Assembly: GCA_016763335.1 (NCBI GenBank)
Contig: JAESUD010000162.1
Location: 1 to 10,769 of the forward strand
Reading direction: 5' to 3'
From: Emcibacteraceae bacterium
GTDB lineage: Bacteria > Pseudomonadota > Alphaproteobacteria > Sphingomonadales > Emcibacteraceae
Length of the DNA: 10,769 bases
The stretch's first letter is position 1. Every line of letters starts with the position of its first letter. The position numbers and the translations under genes were made by a program. Positions 1-7,225 of this stretch are shown piece after piece. The notes beneath the pieces were generated by a model. The model ran no database searches. It was not told the origin of the DNA and saw nothing but the letters and a program-made list of their open reading frames with translations.

Positions 1-506
1 CCCGACCTAATAGGATAACCAAATAAAGTAAGACTGGCAAAATTTTCAGGATATTTCTGTGCCGTAAGCTGGCTGATCATTGACCCCATTGACCAACCCC
101 ATACATGAATTTTTTCACCAGTTCTATTTGATAACCATTCAAGAATAATCGACAAATCTTTTGCGGCGCGGTTTGGTGTATTCCACCCAGTATCATCGCG
201 TGGTGTTTCGCCGTATCCACGGGCATCAAGTGCCCAAACGGTATAACCTTCTTGATTAAACCCATCCATTAATGAGAGGTCTTCGCCTTCAACCTCTAAA
301 TCAAAATCAGGAAGGGAACTCCATGTTCTACCATGATGCAGAAGAATAATTCCCTTGGCATTATCAATGGATTTTTCCCATAAGGCCATTGGATGACCAT
401 CAGCCATAACAGTATGTTTGGTCGCATAATTGCCTTGGGCAAATGCAGCCTGAGTAAAAACAAGAATTAATATTGGAAAAAAAATAAATAATTTTAGCTG
501 TCTCAT
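1..506 (-). CDS. Secreted alpha/beta hydrolase, partial (C-terminus beyond window)
   Basis: The first 168 residues of an alpha/beta-hydrolase-fold protein are visible; the frame runs off the left edge of the window. Residues 1-23 form a Sec signal peptide (K5, then a hydrophobic run, cleavage likely after A-F-A23), so it acts in the periplasm or outside. Fold landmarks are L-L-H57-H58-G at the oxyanion-hole strand, D94-A-R-G-Y-G after strand 4, and the nucleophile elbow G137-W-S139-M-G, with Ser139 the predicted nucleophile. The catalytic Asp and His would lie in the missing part. The start is supported by AGGTG a few bases upstream of the ATG. It follows the 432-aa gene after a 23-base gap, so it is the last visible gene of the cytochrome b operon. 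Substrate cannot be told: esterase, lipase or dehalogenase-like enzymes share these motifs. A short open frame within it (77-265) is only a shadow. Confidence 0.88.
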   Translation of the reverse strand, partial: MRQLKLFIFFPILILVFTQAAFAQGNYATKHTVMADGHPMALWEKSIDNAKGIILLHHGRTWSSLPDFDLEVEGEDLSLMDGFNQEGYTVWALDARGYGETPRDDTGWNTPNRAAKDLSIILEWLSNRTGEKIHVWGWSMGSMISQLTAQKYPENFASLTLFGYPIRS

Positions 507-529
507 GCCTGCACCTTTTTGATTATTTG

Positions 530-1828
530 TTATTGAATTGAATAAGCCCAATTTTTTGCTCGGTGGTAATTATTAACCGGGATATTAGTTTGTAGTTTAT
601 TATTACCGTCTTCTGATTTTACTTCAATAGTCAATTTCAGGATATCATTTTTGCCTAAGGCTTCAAGAGCCGCCAAAGTATCTTCCGCAAACATATATAT
701 ACTGAAACTTTGATTAATATCTGAACCAACTTGTGCGGCGAACTTATCATGCTTATCGCTTCTTTTCGCCGTCACCAAAACTTTATCATTTGACGTCAAC
801 ATCGCTTCAAGATTATCGTTTAAATTCTTTTCATTAAGTTCATTACTACCAATGGGGCCTTCTACGGAATTATTTATACTATTGAATTCCTGATTATTCG
901 GGTTTCTAAACTCCAGAGATACGCTCTCAACATCACTATTTAATACAAGACCAATTTCCCCGGCCATATTAATAAATAATGTACATTCAATTTCACCAAG
1001 TGCGCCGCCGCACCCCGGATATGACATCACCCAGTTTAAATCTCCGTTGCGTGGTCTAAAGGCAGTCCAGTTTGTAAAATCATTTGCAGGACGACTATAA
1101 GGATAACCGGTTTTCGACGCATTCGCCCCTTCGATAAAAGCCTTAACGGACTTTTCTAGATGATAATAATAAGTGGTAATGTCACGGTTATTCGCCGTTG
1201 CCTGAACCGTATCAAATCTTTGCGCCTGACCATTCTTCAATAAGTTTTCATTAGTGAGGTATTTCTCAGCGGTTCTGTCTTCTGCAACTTTAATTATCGA
1301 TGCTTCAAACTTTTGCCAATCTTCGTCTGTTGCCCGAGATAAATAATTATTTTTCACCTCGTCGTGAAGCTCATCAATAATTTTCCACTCGTCTTCAATT
1401 AAAAAATCAAGCAATAACCCACGAGCGATAACCTTATTATCACTGGCCAACTCATCAAGAATATGAATTTGCCTCGCTAACAATAAATGATTTATCATTG
1501 AATCGCTTGCTTCCTGCCTTGCCAAACCCACAAGTTCCAATATTTCAGGTGCATTACAGGCAGAACGCCTTGCAAAAATTCGCGCTTCTTTCTTAAATTT
1601 TTCAACCCGGTCCAGCTTGCCCGAAAATGTTGAATTGGCAAAAACGATTTGGCCATTAAGTACTTCGGCTTCTAGCTTTGAAAGCAATGGACAATGTTGG
1701 TTGGCTTCTTCAACAATTACCATTGCCTGATATTTTTGAAAAAGCGCATCCTGACCATCAACTTGAGCAAAAGAAAGGTTGCAGAAAATACTATATATAA
1801 AAAACGCAATAACGCCGGTTTTCATCAT
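530..1828 (-). CDS. Secreted protein of unknown function (432 aa)
   Basis: I do not recognise a family. Residues 1-21 form a Sec signal peptide (hydrophobic core, S-F-A21 then Q22), so the mature protein is probably periplasmic; Cys16 is not in a convincing lipobox. The mature part has two halves. Residues about 25-230 look helical and charged, with Cys46 and a Cys near residue 91 that could form a disulphide. The C-terminal half looks beta-rich, with a Cys-Gly-Gly segment and a second Cys about eight residues later, near residues 274-282. The ATG shares its A with the stop of the 139-aa gene (TAATG), which points to translational coupling and to related function; Met2 is an alternative start. 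It sits in the operon led by the cytochrome b and beside the molybdenum hydroxylase genes, so an accessory role in that periplasmic system is possible, but this is inference from position only. Confidence 0.85.
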   Translation of the reverse strand: MMKTGVIAFFIYSIFCNLSFAQVDGQDALFQKYQAMVIVEEANQHCPLLSKLEAEVLNGQIVFANSTFSGKLDRVEKFKKEARIFARRSACNAPEILELVGLARQEASDSMINHLLLARQIHILDELASDNKVIARGLLLDFLIEDEWKIIDELHDEVKNNYLSRATDEDWQKFEASIIKVAEDRTAEKYLTNENLLKNGQAQRFDTVQATANNRDITTYYYHLEKSVKAFIEGANASKTGYPYSRPANDFTNWTAFRPRNGDLNWVMSYPGCGGALGEIECTLFINMAGEIGLVLNSDVESVSLEFRNPNNQEFNSINNSVEGPIGSNELNEKNLNDNLEAMLTSNDKVLVTAKRSDKHDKFAAQVGSDINQSFSIYMFAEDTLAALEALGKNDILKLTIEVKSEDGNNKLQTNIPVNNYHRAKNWAYSIQ

Positions 1829-2247
1829 TACGGTTTACGTGATAAAGATGTATAGGCCTCATCAATAAGGAATATATCAGTAAGAAGCGCGCGAATATGA
1901 ATACTCGCATTTAAATTATCAATCACTTGCGATCCGATTGAAGGAAGCGAAAGCACCATTTCAACTGCTTTCAATGATTTTTGTGCGTCATCCCTGAGAA
2001 CCTCGATATAACCGAGAAACAGTTTTGCATCCGATTCAACTTCGTCATTAATTTCATTTTCGAAATCATCGGCGATTGATTGTAGAGCTTCTTTTAAACC
2101 ATTAAGATAAATACGGACAGATGGGCCCCCGCCGCCACTGGTATTTTCAAAATCAAGACCTTGAGCAGCATAGGCGAGCATAAATTCATACCCTGTTTCA
2201 ATGGCATCTATTGAAGTGCGCAATTTTGCATTATTTTCTTTACTCAT
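1828..2247 (-). CDS. Small helical protein of unknown function (139 aa)
   Basis: No family recognised. There is no signal peptide and no membrane segment, so it is predicted to be cytoplasmic. The protein looks almost wholly alpha-helical and acidic. One striking feature is a four-glycine run at about residues 38-41, followed by P-S-V-R-I-Y-L-N-G-L, inside an otherwise helical chain; this may be a conserved loop. A weak AAGAAAG ribosome site precedes the ATG. It lies 31 bases after the cytochrome b gene and overlaps the next gene by one base, so it is co-transcribed and probably co-translated with the secreted 432-aa protein. A role as a chaperone or assembly factor for the neighbouring Mo enzyme or cytochrome is one option, with no direct evidence. 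Confidence 0.8.
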   Translation of the reverse strand: MSKENNAKLRTSIDAIETGYEFMLAYAAQGLDFENTSGGGGPSVRIYLNGLKEALQSIADDFENEINDEVESDAKLFLGYIEVLRDDAQKSLKAVEMVLSLPSIGSQVIDNLNASIHIRALLTDIFLIDEAYTSLSRKP

Positions 2248-2278
2248 TATTTTTCTTTCTTAAGCAATTTAATCATTC

Positions 2279-2887
2279 CTAACGATCTGACCATCGATCA
2301 GGATCATGATTTTCATTATATTCTTCACGTGACAACCAACCCTTGATCATTGACCGCAAATAGTGCGCTTTTTCGGGCCGTAACGAGAAATAAATATGCA
2401 TCATAACCGAACTAACAAACAATAGAGTAGAAATGTCATGAAACACATAGATCAGACCCCATGTGTCTGCTGAAAAAATAAACGGATCACGTTGCCAAAA
2501 CGGTGTATCAATCTTTAACAGCAGCATCCACCCCGTAACAAGGGAAACAATACTAAAAAAAGCAATGCCATGATGCATCAATTTTTGTTCCAAAGAATAT
2601 TTCCCCCCCCGAACCTTGCCACGTCCGACAATAAATTCACCTATATCAGTGAAAGATATCCACATAGATTTGATTTTTTTAATGGAAAGAGATTTAAAGA
2701 CATGCATTAACACAAACAAAGTAAGCAATAGACCCGCGATCCAATGTGGTTCAACCCATTCAAATTTCAAACCGAGGACCGGTAACAATCCCGTCGCGAT
2801 GAGGATTAATATACACACTGCCATCAACCAGTGAAATATGCGGCTAAACAGATTATGCCGAATTACGTGATCTTTATTTTCTTCCAT
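2279..2887 (-). CDS. Cytochrome b561-type membrane haem b protein (formate dehydrogenase gamma / Ni-hydrogenase cytochrome b-like)
   Basis: A 202-residue integral membrane cytochrome b with four predicted spans at about residues 20-38, 50-66, 105-125 and 146-168. Candidate haem ligands and conserved histidines are His19 (R-I-F-H-W), His48, His62 (L-M-H-V-F), His105/His106, His150 and His164 (M-M-H-I-Y-F). The end of span 4 and the tail (S-L-R-P-E-K, then a W-L-S-R-E-E-Y segment and D-P-D-R-W) fit the gamma-subunit family, which passes electrons between a periplasmic or membrane dehydrogenase and quinone. It is transcribed divergently from the Mo hydroxylase operon, so it is the obvious electron acceptor for that enzyme (inference). 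The start has no clear ribosome site close by, but no other ATG precedes the first span. An 8-G run encodes the R-G-G of the loop between spans 2 and 3. Confidence 0.9.
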   Translation of the reverse strand: MEENKDHVIRHNLFSRIFHWLMAVCILILIATGLLPVLGLKFEWVEPHWIAGLLLTLFVLMHVFKSLSIKKIKSMWISFTDIGEFIVGRGKVRGGKYSLEQKLMHHGIAFFSIVSLVTGWMLLLKIDTPFWQRDPFIFSADTWGLIYVFHDISTLLFVSSVMMHIYFSLRPEKAHYLRSMIKGWLSREEYNENHDPDRWSDR

Positions 2888-2897
2888 TAGATATTTT

Positions 2898-2913
2898 ACG
2901 TTAAAATTAACGT
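2898..2913. repeat. Perfect 7+7 inverted repeat in the divergent spacer (possible operator)
   Basis: ACGTTAA, two bases, TTAACGT: a perfect palindromic half-site pair. It lies 11 bases upstream of the cytochrome b start codon and downstream of that gene's candidate promoter. This suits a dimeric regulator acting as a roadblock, or a small hairpin near the start of the message that could affect ribosome access. It is AT-rich, so chance is not excluded. Confidence 0.4.
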
Positions 2914-2980
2914 CCTTATTTTTACGCCCCGGTATTTTGCATCTAGACTTAAAAGACTTCTGGTTATATAGTTACATTAC

Positions 2981-3009
2981 CTCATAGCGGGAGGCAAAAT
3001 ATATCTCAA
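2981..3009 (-). promoter_or_regulatory. Candidate sigma70-like promoter for the cytochrome b operon
   Basis: On the minus strand TTGAGA (3009-3004) is followed after 17 bases by TATGAG (2986-2981): five of six and four of six matches to the consensus. It would give a leader of roughly 85-90 bases before the cytochrome b ATG, containing the palindrome at 2898-2913. The -10 match is modest, and a TATAAC on the same strand (2968-2963) has no good -35 partner. Confidence 0.35.
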
Positions 3010-3102
3010 GGAAAATACAAAAAATAATCAAGATATATGGAAACATCGTATTAACAGGCTTAGAATTACCATTTCTCAAAACTGGTAAGGCAAAGTTAAT
3101 AA

Positions 3103-3132
3103 GCGACATTTTTTGTATTTGTAGAATATAAT
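3103..3132 (+). promoter_or_regulatory. Candidate sigma70-like promoter for the Mo hydroxylase operon
   Basis: A perfect TATAAT (3127-3132) is preceded after 18 bases by GCGACA (3103-3108), which keeps the GACA half of the -35 consensus. Transcription would start near 3139, leaving a short leader of about 38 bases with the GGAGGAG ribosome site. A start at this point would leave no usable leader for an ATG at 3141, which supports the downstream ATG as the real start. Confidence 0.5.
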
Positions 3133-3160
3133 GCAGCAGCATGTATTTAAAATTTAAAGT

Positions 3161-3167
3161 GGAGGAG
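3161..3167 (+). promoter_or_regulatory. Ribosome binding site GGAGGAG that sets the [2Fe-2S] subunit start
   Basis: A near-perfect Shine-Dalgarno sequence nine bases before the ATG at 3177. The longer in-frame reading from the ATG at 3141 would have this site inside its coding sequence and would add 12 residues before a Tat signal that already has a normal n-region. Confidence 0.8.
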
Positions 3168-3176
3168 CATAATTTT

Positions 3177-3818
3177 ATGCAAAAAAAATTCAGTTCAGAT
3201 CGTTTCGATCCTCTGAGCACTGTAAGAGATGCGCTATCAAGGCGTCATTTCATTAAAGGCGTCATTGCCGCCGGTACTGTTGCCGGTGCAGCTGGTCTTG
3301 TTACCGGTTGTTCTGACAGTTCCGATAGCTCAGGCGGTGCCGCGGGTTCAGTAGAAAGATTGATCACGGTCAACGTTAACGGTAAAGCACGTCCCGTTGA
3401 CGTGATGCCAAATGAAACTCTTGCTCATACGCTTCGAAACAAGCTCGGCCTTACCGGAACTAAAATCGGTTGCGACCGTGGTTCTTGTGGGGCTTGCACG
3501 GTTATGATAGACGGCGTTACCAATAACAGCTGTTCAGTACTAACCCACACTTTACGCGGTGCAAATGTTATAACGGTTGAAGGCGTTGGCGGTGCCAACG
3601 GCGAACTTCACCCAATCCAACAAGCCATGATCGAAGAACTGGCTCCACAATGTGGCTTCTGTACACCCGGTCAGGTCGTTTCCGGCGTATCTCTGCTCCA
3701 AAGAAACCCAAATCCAACACGCGAAGAAGTTCGTTATGCGCTAGCCGGCAACCTTTGTCGTTGCGGTGCTTATAACAACTATGTTGACGCGATTGTTAAA
3801 GCAGCGGGGAGTGCATAA
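3177..3818 (+). CDS. [2Fe-2S] subunit of periplasmic molybdenum hydroxylase, Tat signal with lipobox
   Basis: A 213-residue small subunit of the xanthine dehydrogenase / aldehyde oxidase / isoquinoline oxidoreductase family, carrying electrons from the Mo centre to FAD or the membrane. The N-terminus has a twin-arginine motif S21-R-R-H-F-I-K27, a hydrophobic stretch (29-42) and then L-V-T-G-C45, a lipobox; a Ser/Gly linker (46-58) follows. This predicts folded export through Tat and lipid attachment at Cys45. The plant-type [2Fe-2S] domain has Cys99, Cys104, Cys107 and Cys119 (G-C-D-R-G-S-C-G-A-C-T). The second helical [2Fe-2S] domain has Cys159-x2-Cys162 and Cys194-x-Cys196. It is first in the operon, with the next gene starting two bases after its stop. 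The start at 3177 is chosen because GGAGGAG lies nine bases upstream. An A8 run falls in codons 2-4. Family assignment is firm; substrate is not. Confidence 0.95.
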   Translation: MQKKFSSDRFDPLSTVRDALSRRHFIKGVIAAGTVAGAAGLVTGCSDSSDSSGGAAGSVERLITVNVNGKARPVDVMPNETLAHTLRNKLGLTGTKIGCDRGSCGACTVMIDGVTNNSCSVLTHTLRGANVITVEGVGGANGELHPIQQAMIEELAPQCGFCTPGQVVSGVSLLQRNPNPTREEVRYALAGNLCRCGAYNNYVDAIVKAAGSA

Positions 3819-3820
3819 AA

Positions 3821-6220
3821 ATGGCTGAAAAATTAATGGGTAAAAACTTTACCCCCCAAGATGTTCGTGCAAAAGTCACCGGGACCGGCAAATATACCGA
3901 AGATTTCCGTGTTGACGGCATGTGCTATGTAAAAATGCTCAACTGCCCTATGCCGAGCGCTAATGTTACTATCGTCGATACATCAGAAGCACTCGCTATG
4001 GACGGCGTACTTGGTATTCTAACCAGTGATGATGTTCCGCCAAACCCGGCACCGGGTTTTCCGATCCTTTCAAATGAGCCGAGACAGCTTGGCCAACCAA
4101 TTCTTGCCATTGCTGCGGAAACAGAATCAATCGCCGCAGAAGCACTGGAAAAAGTGAAGCTGACATATGAAGCTCAGCCCTTTTCTCTTGACCCGCTTCA
4201 AAGTCTTTATCCCGGCGGCCCAGACGCGCTTACTGAAGGCAACTTTGTAAAAAGTCGTTCAGAATCCCCGGTAAGTCATAAATGGTCGGCCCGCGATTTT
4301 GCAGTGGCTGGCGAAGAAAATATGCCAATGGGTGAACCCGGCATGGAATGGAATGTCGGTGATGTTGATGCGGCGTTTACCGATGCCGCCTATGTCATTG
4401 ACGAATCTTTCGTTGTTGCAAGCTCGACCCATCAAGCACTTGAGCCAAGAAGCACATTATCTTATTGGGAAAATGGCAAATGCTTTATTTATGGTTCATC
4501 GCAAAGTCAATCTTGGATGATGCCAGGCCTTGCCAGCATGATGCAGGTTCCCCTTTCAGACATCGTTTATATTGCTGAATTTTGTGGCGGTGGGTTTGGT
4601 GCCAAGGCATCTCCGTACCCAACCATGGGTATTCCGGCATATATGTCCAAGAAGATTAACCGCCCTTGTATGCTCCGCATCACAAGAGCAGAAGAATATC
4701 ATATTGGTGGATCGCGTCCCGGCTTCCAAGGTCAATTAAAAGTTGGCTTTGATAAAGCAGGTAAAGTTACCGCAATTGATTGTTACATCGTACAGTCAAA
4801 TGGCCCTAATAACGGCTCAGGTGATTATTCAGCCGCGGCTGGTGCACTGGCCCTTGTTTATACGCCAACCAATATGCGTTTTCGCGGGATGCCGGTATTT
4901 ACCAACAAACCATATATCATCTCACAGCGTGGCCCGGGTCAAAACCAGATCGCCTGTATTATGGAACCCTTTATGGACCGCGCGGCCAAACAACTTGGCA
5001 TTGACCGCATAATGATCCGCGAAATTAATGCGCCGGATCATGATGTTGTCTTCTCCAATCGTAAAAGCACCGTAACCAGTTCTTATCTTCGCGATGCTCT
5101 AATCATGGGTTCTGAGAAGTTTAACTGGAAAGAGAAAATAAAACTTAGCGGTAAACGTAACGGCACCAAAGTTATTGGCATCGGTGTCGGGCAAGCCTAT
5201 CATTCAGCCGGTTCAAACGGCTTTGATGGTCTGGTAACAATTCGCCCGGACGGCAAACTTTATATTCATTCAGGTGTTGGTAACCTTGGAACATATTCAT
5301 ATGCTTCTGCATCACGTATTGCAGCAGAAACTCTTGGATGTTCATGGGAAAATACTGTGATTGAACGTGGTGATAGCCGCCGCGGTCTGCCGTGGGTTCT
5401 TGCCCAGTTTGGATCAAACACAACCTTCACAACCACCAGAACCAACTTTGCCGCAGCCAATGCCGCTAAAGATAAGCTAAAAGAAATTGCAGCTATGGAT
5501 CTTGGCGGTACTGCAGAAGATTATGAAGTTGATAACGAAACAGTGTTTCTAAAATCCGACCCTGCAAAAGTAATGACATTTGCCCAAGCCGCAACACGCG
5601 CCATCGAACTTGGTGGCGTATATGATGGTCATGAATATCCAGATGACCTTCATGATGTTACTAAAGCCGCTATGGCACATGTGCAAGGCGTTGGTCTTGT
5701 CGGCGTATCGAAAGATAAAATGCCGAAAGAAGGAAGCGTTCCTGCCCTTGCAACTGGCTATGCCATGATTGAAGTTGATACCGAAACGGGTAAATACGAA
5801 ATCCTTGAATATACATCAACCGTGGACTGCGGAACTGTAATGCATCCACAAAGCCTCGATCAACAAATTCGTGGTGGTGGTGTTATGGGAATGGGAATGG
5901 CTTCAACAGACCGAATGGTATATGACCCACAAAATGGCCTTTGCGCCACTGTCGGTCTTTACCAAACCAAAGCACCATCGATACTTGACGTTCCAAGCAC
6001 AATGGATGTCGGTGCCGTTGATAAGCCGGACCCACAAAGTCCAGCGGGTGTTAAGGGGGTTGGTGAACCTGTTATGGGCTGTGCAGCTGCCGCAATACTC
6101 AGTGCAATTGCAGATGCCACAGGCACGAACTTCAACCGGACACCGGTTGATCCAGATATGATTGTCAATGCCATGGCTGGCAGACCGCAATCTTATAAAC
6201 CTTTACAAGTTAACATATAG
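3821..6220 (+). CDS. Molybdopterin-binding catalytic subunit of xanthine dehydrogenase/aldehyde oxidase-family hydroxylase
   Basis: A 799-residue large subunit holding the molybdenum cofactor and the hydroxylation site. The N-terminal hammerhead domain (about 15-130, with G-T-G-K-Y-T-E-D-F) is followed by the Mo-binding domains. Landmarks are H204-Q-A-L-E208-P-R, the glycine loop C255-G-G-G-F-G-A-K262, the cofactor loop R370-G-P-G-Q-N-Q376, and near the end G746-V-G-E749-P, whose Glu749 is the expected catalytic base of the family. Length is in the normal range for separate large subunits. It has no signal peptide, so export would depend on the Tat signal of the [2Fe-2S] partner, as is known for PaoABC-type enzymes. 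GGGGAG lies nine bases before the ATG. The substrate (aldehyde, N-heterocycle or other) cannot be read from sequence. No XdhC/PaoD-type cofactor-insertion chaperone is encoded in the window. Confidence 0.95.
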   Translation: MAEKLMGKNFTPQDVRAKVTGTGKYTEDFRVDGMCYVKMLNCPMPSANVTIVDTSEALAMDGVLGILTSDDVPPNPAPGFPILSNEPRQLGQPILAIAAETESIAAEALEKVKLTYEAQPFSLDPLQSLYPGGPDALTEGNFVKSRSESPVSHKWSARDFAVAGEENMPMGEPGMEWNVGDVDAAFTDAAYVIDESFVVASSTHQALEPRSTLSYWENGKCFIYGSSQSQSWMMPGLASMMQVPLSDIVYIAEFCGGGFGAKASPYPTMGIPAYMSKKINRPCMLRITRAEEYHIGGSRPGFQGQLKVGFDKAGKVTAIDCYIVQSNGPNNGSGDYSAAAGALALVYTPTNMRFRGMPVFTNKPYIISQRGPGQNQIACIMEPFMDRAAKQLGIDRIMIREINAPDHDVVFSNRKSTVTSSYLRDALIMGSEKFNWKEKIKLSGKRNGTKVIGIGVGQAYHSAGSNGFDGLVTIRPDGKLYIHSGVGNLGTYSYASASRIAAETLGCSWENTVIERGDSRRGLPWVLAQFGSNTTFTTTRTNFAAANAAKDKLKEIAAMDLGGTAEDYEVDNETVFLKSDPAKVMTFAQAATRAIELGGVYDGHEYPDDLHDVTKAAMAHVQGVGLVGVSKDKMPKEGSVPALATGYAMIEVDTETGKYEILEYTSTVDCGTVMHPQSLDQQIRGGGVMGMGMASTDRMVYDPQNGLCATVGLYQTKAPSILDVPSTMDVGAVDKPDPQSPAGVKGVGEPVMGCAAAAILSAIADATGTNFNRTPVDPDMIVNAMAGRPQSYKPLQVNI

Positions 6221-6233
6221 GAAGGCACTGATT

Positions 6234-7220
6234 ATGAAAGATATGATGCCAAACTTTAATCTGGTTCAACCCAGTGACGTCGAAAGCGCTGCAAACATTC
6301 TTGCAGAAGCCGGGGAAAATGGATGGGCAATGGCCGGTGGCCAGGATAGCCTTGACTGGTTCAAGGATAGAATTAAACGACCAACAACCGTTGTAGACCT
6401 TAGCGGCATTGAAGCCTTAACAGGTATACGTGAAATGGCTGATGGTGGTGTGGAAATCGGCGCAATGACAACGCTGACTGATGTTGAAAACAATGCCGTT
6501 ATTAAAGAAAAGTTCGGCCTTCTTGCCTCAGCAGAAGCCCGCGTTGCTAGCCCGCAAATCAGAAACAAAGGAACTCTTGGCGGAAATATCAGCCAAGATG
6601 CCCGTTGCTGGTATTACCGCAGCGGTATCGATTGTTACCGCGCCGGTGGCACTACCTGTTACGCAGATACACCTGAAGGCATGAACAGAGAACATTGTCT
6701 TTTCGGTGCTTCTCGTTGTGTGGCGGTTTCACCTTCTGATACCGCAATTGCCCTTACATCACTTGACGCCAGCATGGTTATTCAAAATTCTTCCGGTGAG
6801 ACAGTTGTTGCTGCGGCTGATTATTTTATCGGTCCGGCGATTGATATTGAAAATATGACCATCTTAAAACCCGGCGATATTTTAACCGCAATCCGTATTC
6901 CTGCCACATGGGCCGGTGCTGATTTCTATTTTGAAAAAATTGCTGACCGTAACACATGGGATTTTGCGCTTGTTAATATCGCCACCGCGATGAAAATGAA
7001 CGGTAACATAATCGAAGACATCCGCATCACCTGCGGTGCCGTTGAATGTGTTCCAAAACGTCTTAATGTGGTCGAAGATATTGTTCGTGGCAGTGAACGT
7101 AACGAAGATACGGCAAACTTAGGTGCCGGTGCTGCTGCGCGCGGGGCCGTACCACTTAACTATAACCATTTCAAAATCCCCCTAATGGAAAATCTCGTTA
7201 GAAAAGCACTTAGAGGATAA
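6234..7220 (+). CDS. FAD-binding subunit of molybdenum hydroxylase, with Cys-rich insert for a likely [4Fe-4S] cluster
   Basis: A 328-residue medium subunit. The FAD domain has A34-G-G-Q-D38 (family form A-G-G-T-D) and N111-K-G-T-L-G-G-N118, then a C-terminal CO-dehydrogenase-flavoprotein-like domain (about 220-325). Between them is a Cys-rich insert with Cys125, Cys134, Cys142, Cys155 and Cys162. The layout R-C-W-Y-Y-R, then D-C, T-T-C, G-M-N-R-E-H and C-V-A-V-S-P-S-D is like the insert that binds a [4Fe-4S] cluster in PaoB-type subunits; the related HcrB of 4-hydroxybenzoyl-CoA reductase also has one. It has no signal peptide and is probably co-exported with the Tat-tagged subunit. The start at 6234 is chosen because AGGAAGG (6219-6225) sits just upstream; an in-frame ATG at 6162 lies inside the preceding gene and would add 24 unsupported residues. 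Confidence 0.93.
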   Translation: MKDMMPNFNLVQPSDVESAANILAEAGENGWAMAGGQDSLDWFKDRIKRPTTVVDLSGIEALTGIREMADGGVEIGAMTTLTDVENNAVIKEKFGLLASAEARVASPQIRNKGTLGGNISQDARCWYYRSGIDCYRAGGTTCYADTPEGMNREHCLFGASRCVAVSPSDTAIALTSLDASMVIQNSSGETVVAAADYFIGPAIDIENMTILKPGDILTAIRIPATWAGADFYFEKIADRNTWDFALVNIATAMKMNGNIIEDIRITCGAVECVPKRLNVVEDIVRGSERNEDTANLGAGAAARGAVPLNYNHFKIPLMENLVRKALRG

Positions 7221-7225
7221 TTAAA

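Noticed and set aside
77..265. Minus-strand open frame of 62 codons
   Set aside because: It lies in another frame inside the alpha/beta hydrolase gene, whose own frame has a signal peptide and the G-W-S-M-G motif.
3141..3176. Upstream ATG extending the [2Fe-2S] subunit by 12 residues
   Set aside because: The GGAGGAG ribosome site lies inside this stretch and the predicted transcription start falls at about the same place, so the ATG at 3177 is preferred.
2972..3220. Minus-strand open frame of 82 codons across the divergent spacer
   Set aside because: It covers the promoter region and the start of the [2Fe-2S] gene, has no recognisable domain, and its composition reflects AT-rich non-coding DNA.
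5903..6190. Minus-strand open frames antisense to the end of the Mo subunit gene
   Set aside because: They are shadows of a gene whose plus-strand frame carries the conserved G-V-G-E-P motif.
6162..6233. Upstream ATG extending the FAD subunit by 24 residues into the Mo subunit gene
   Set aside because: The added residues do not look like the family N-terminus, and AGGAAGG sits just before the ATG at 6234.
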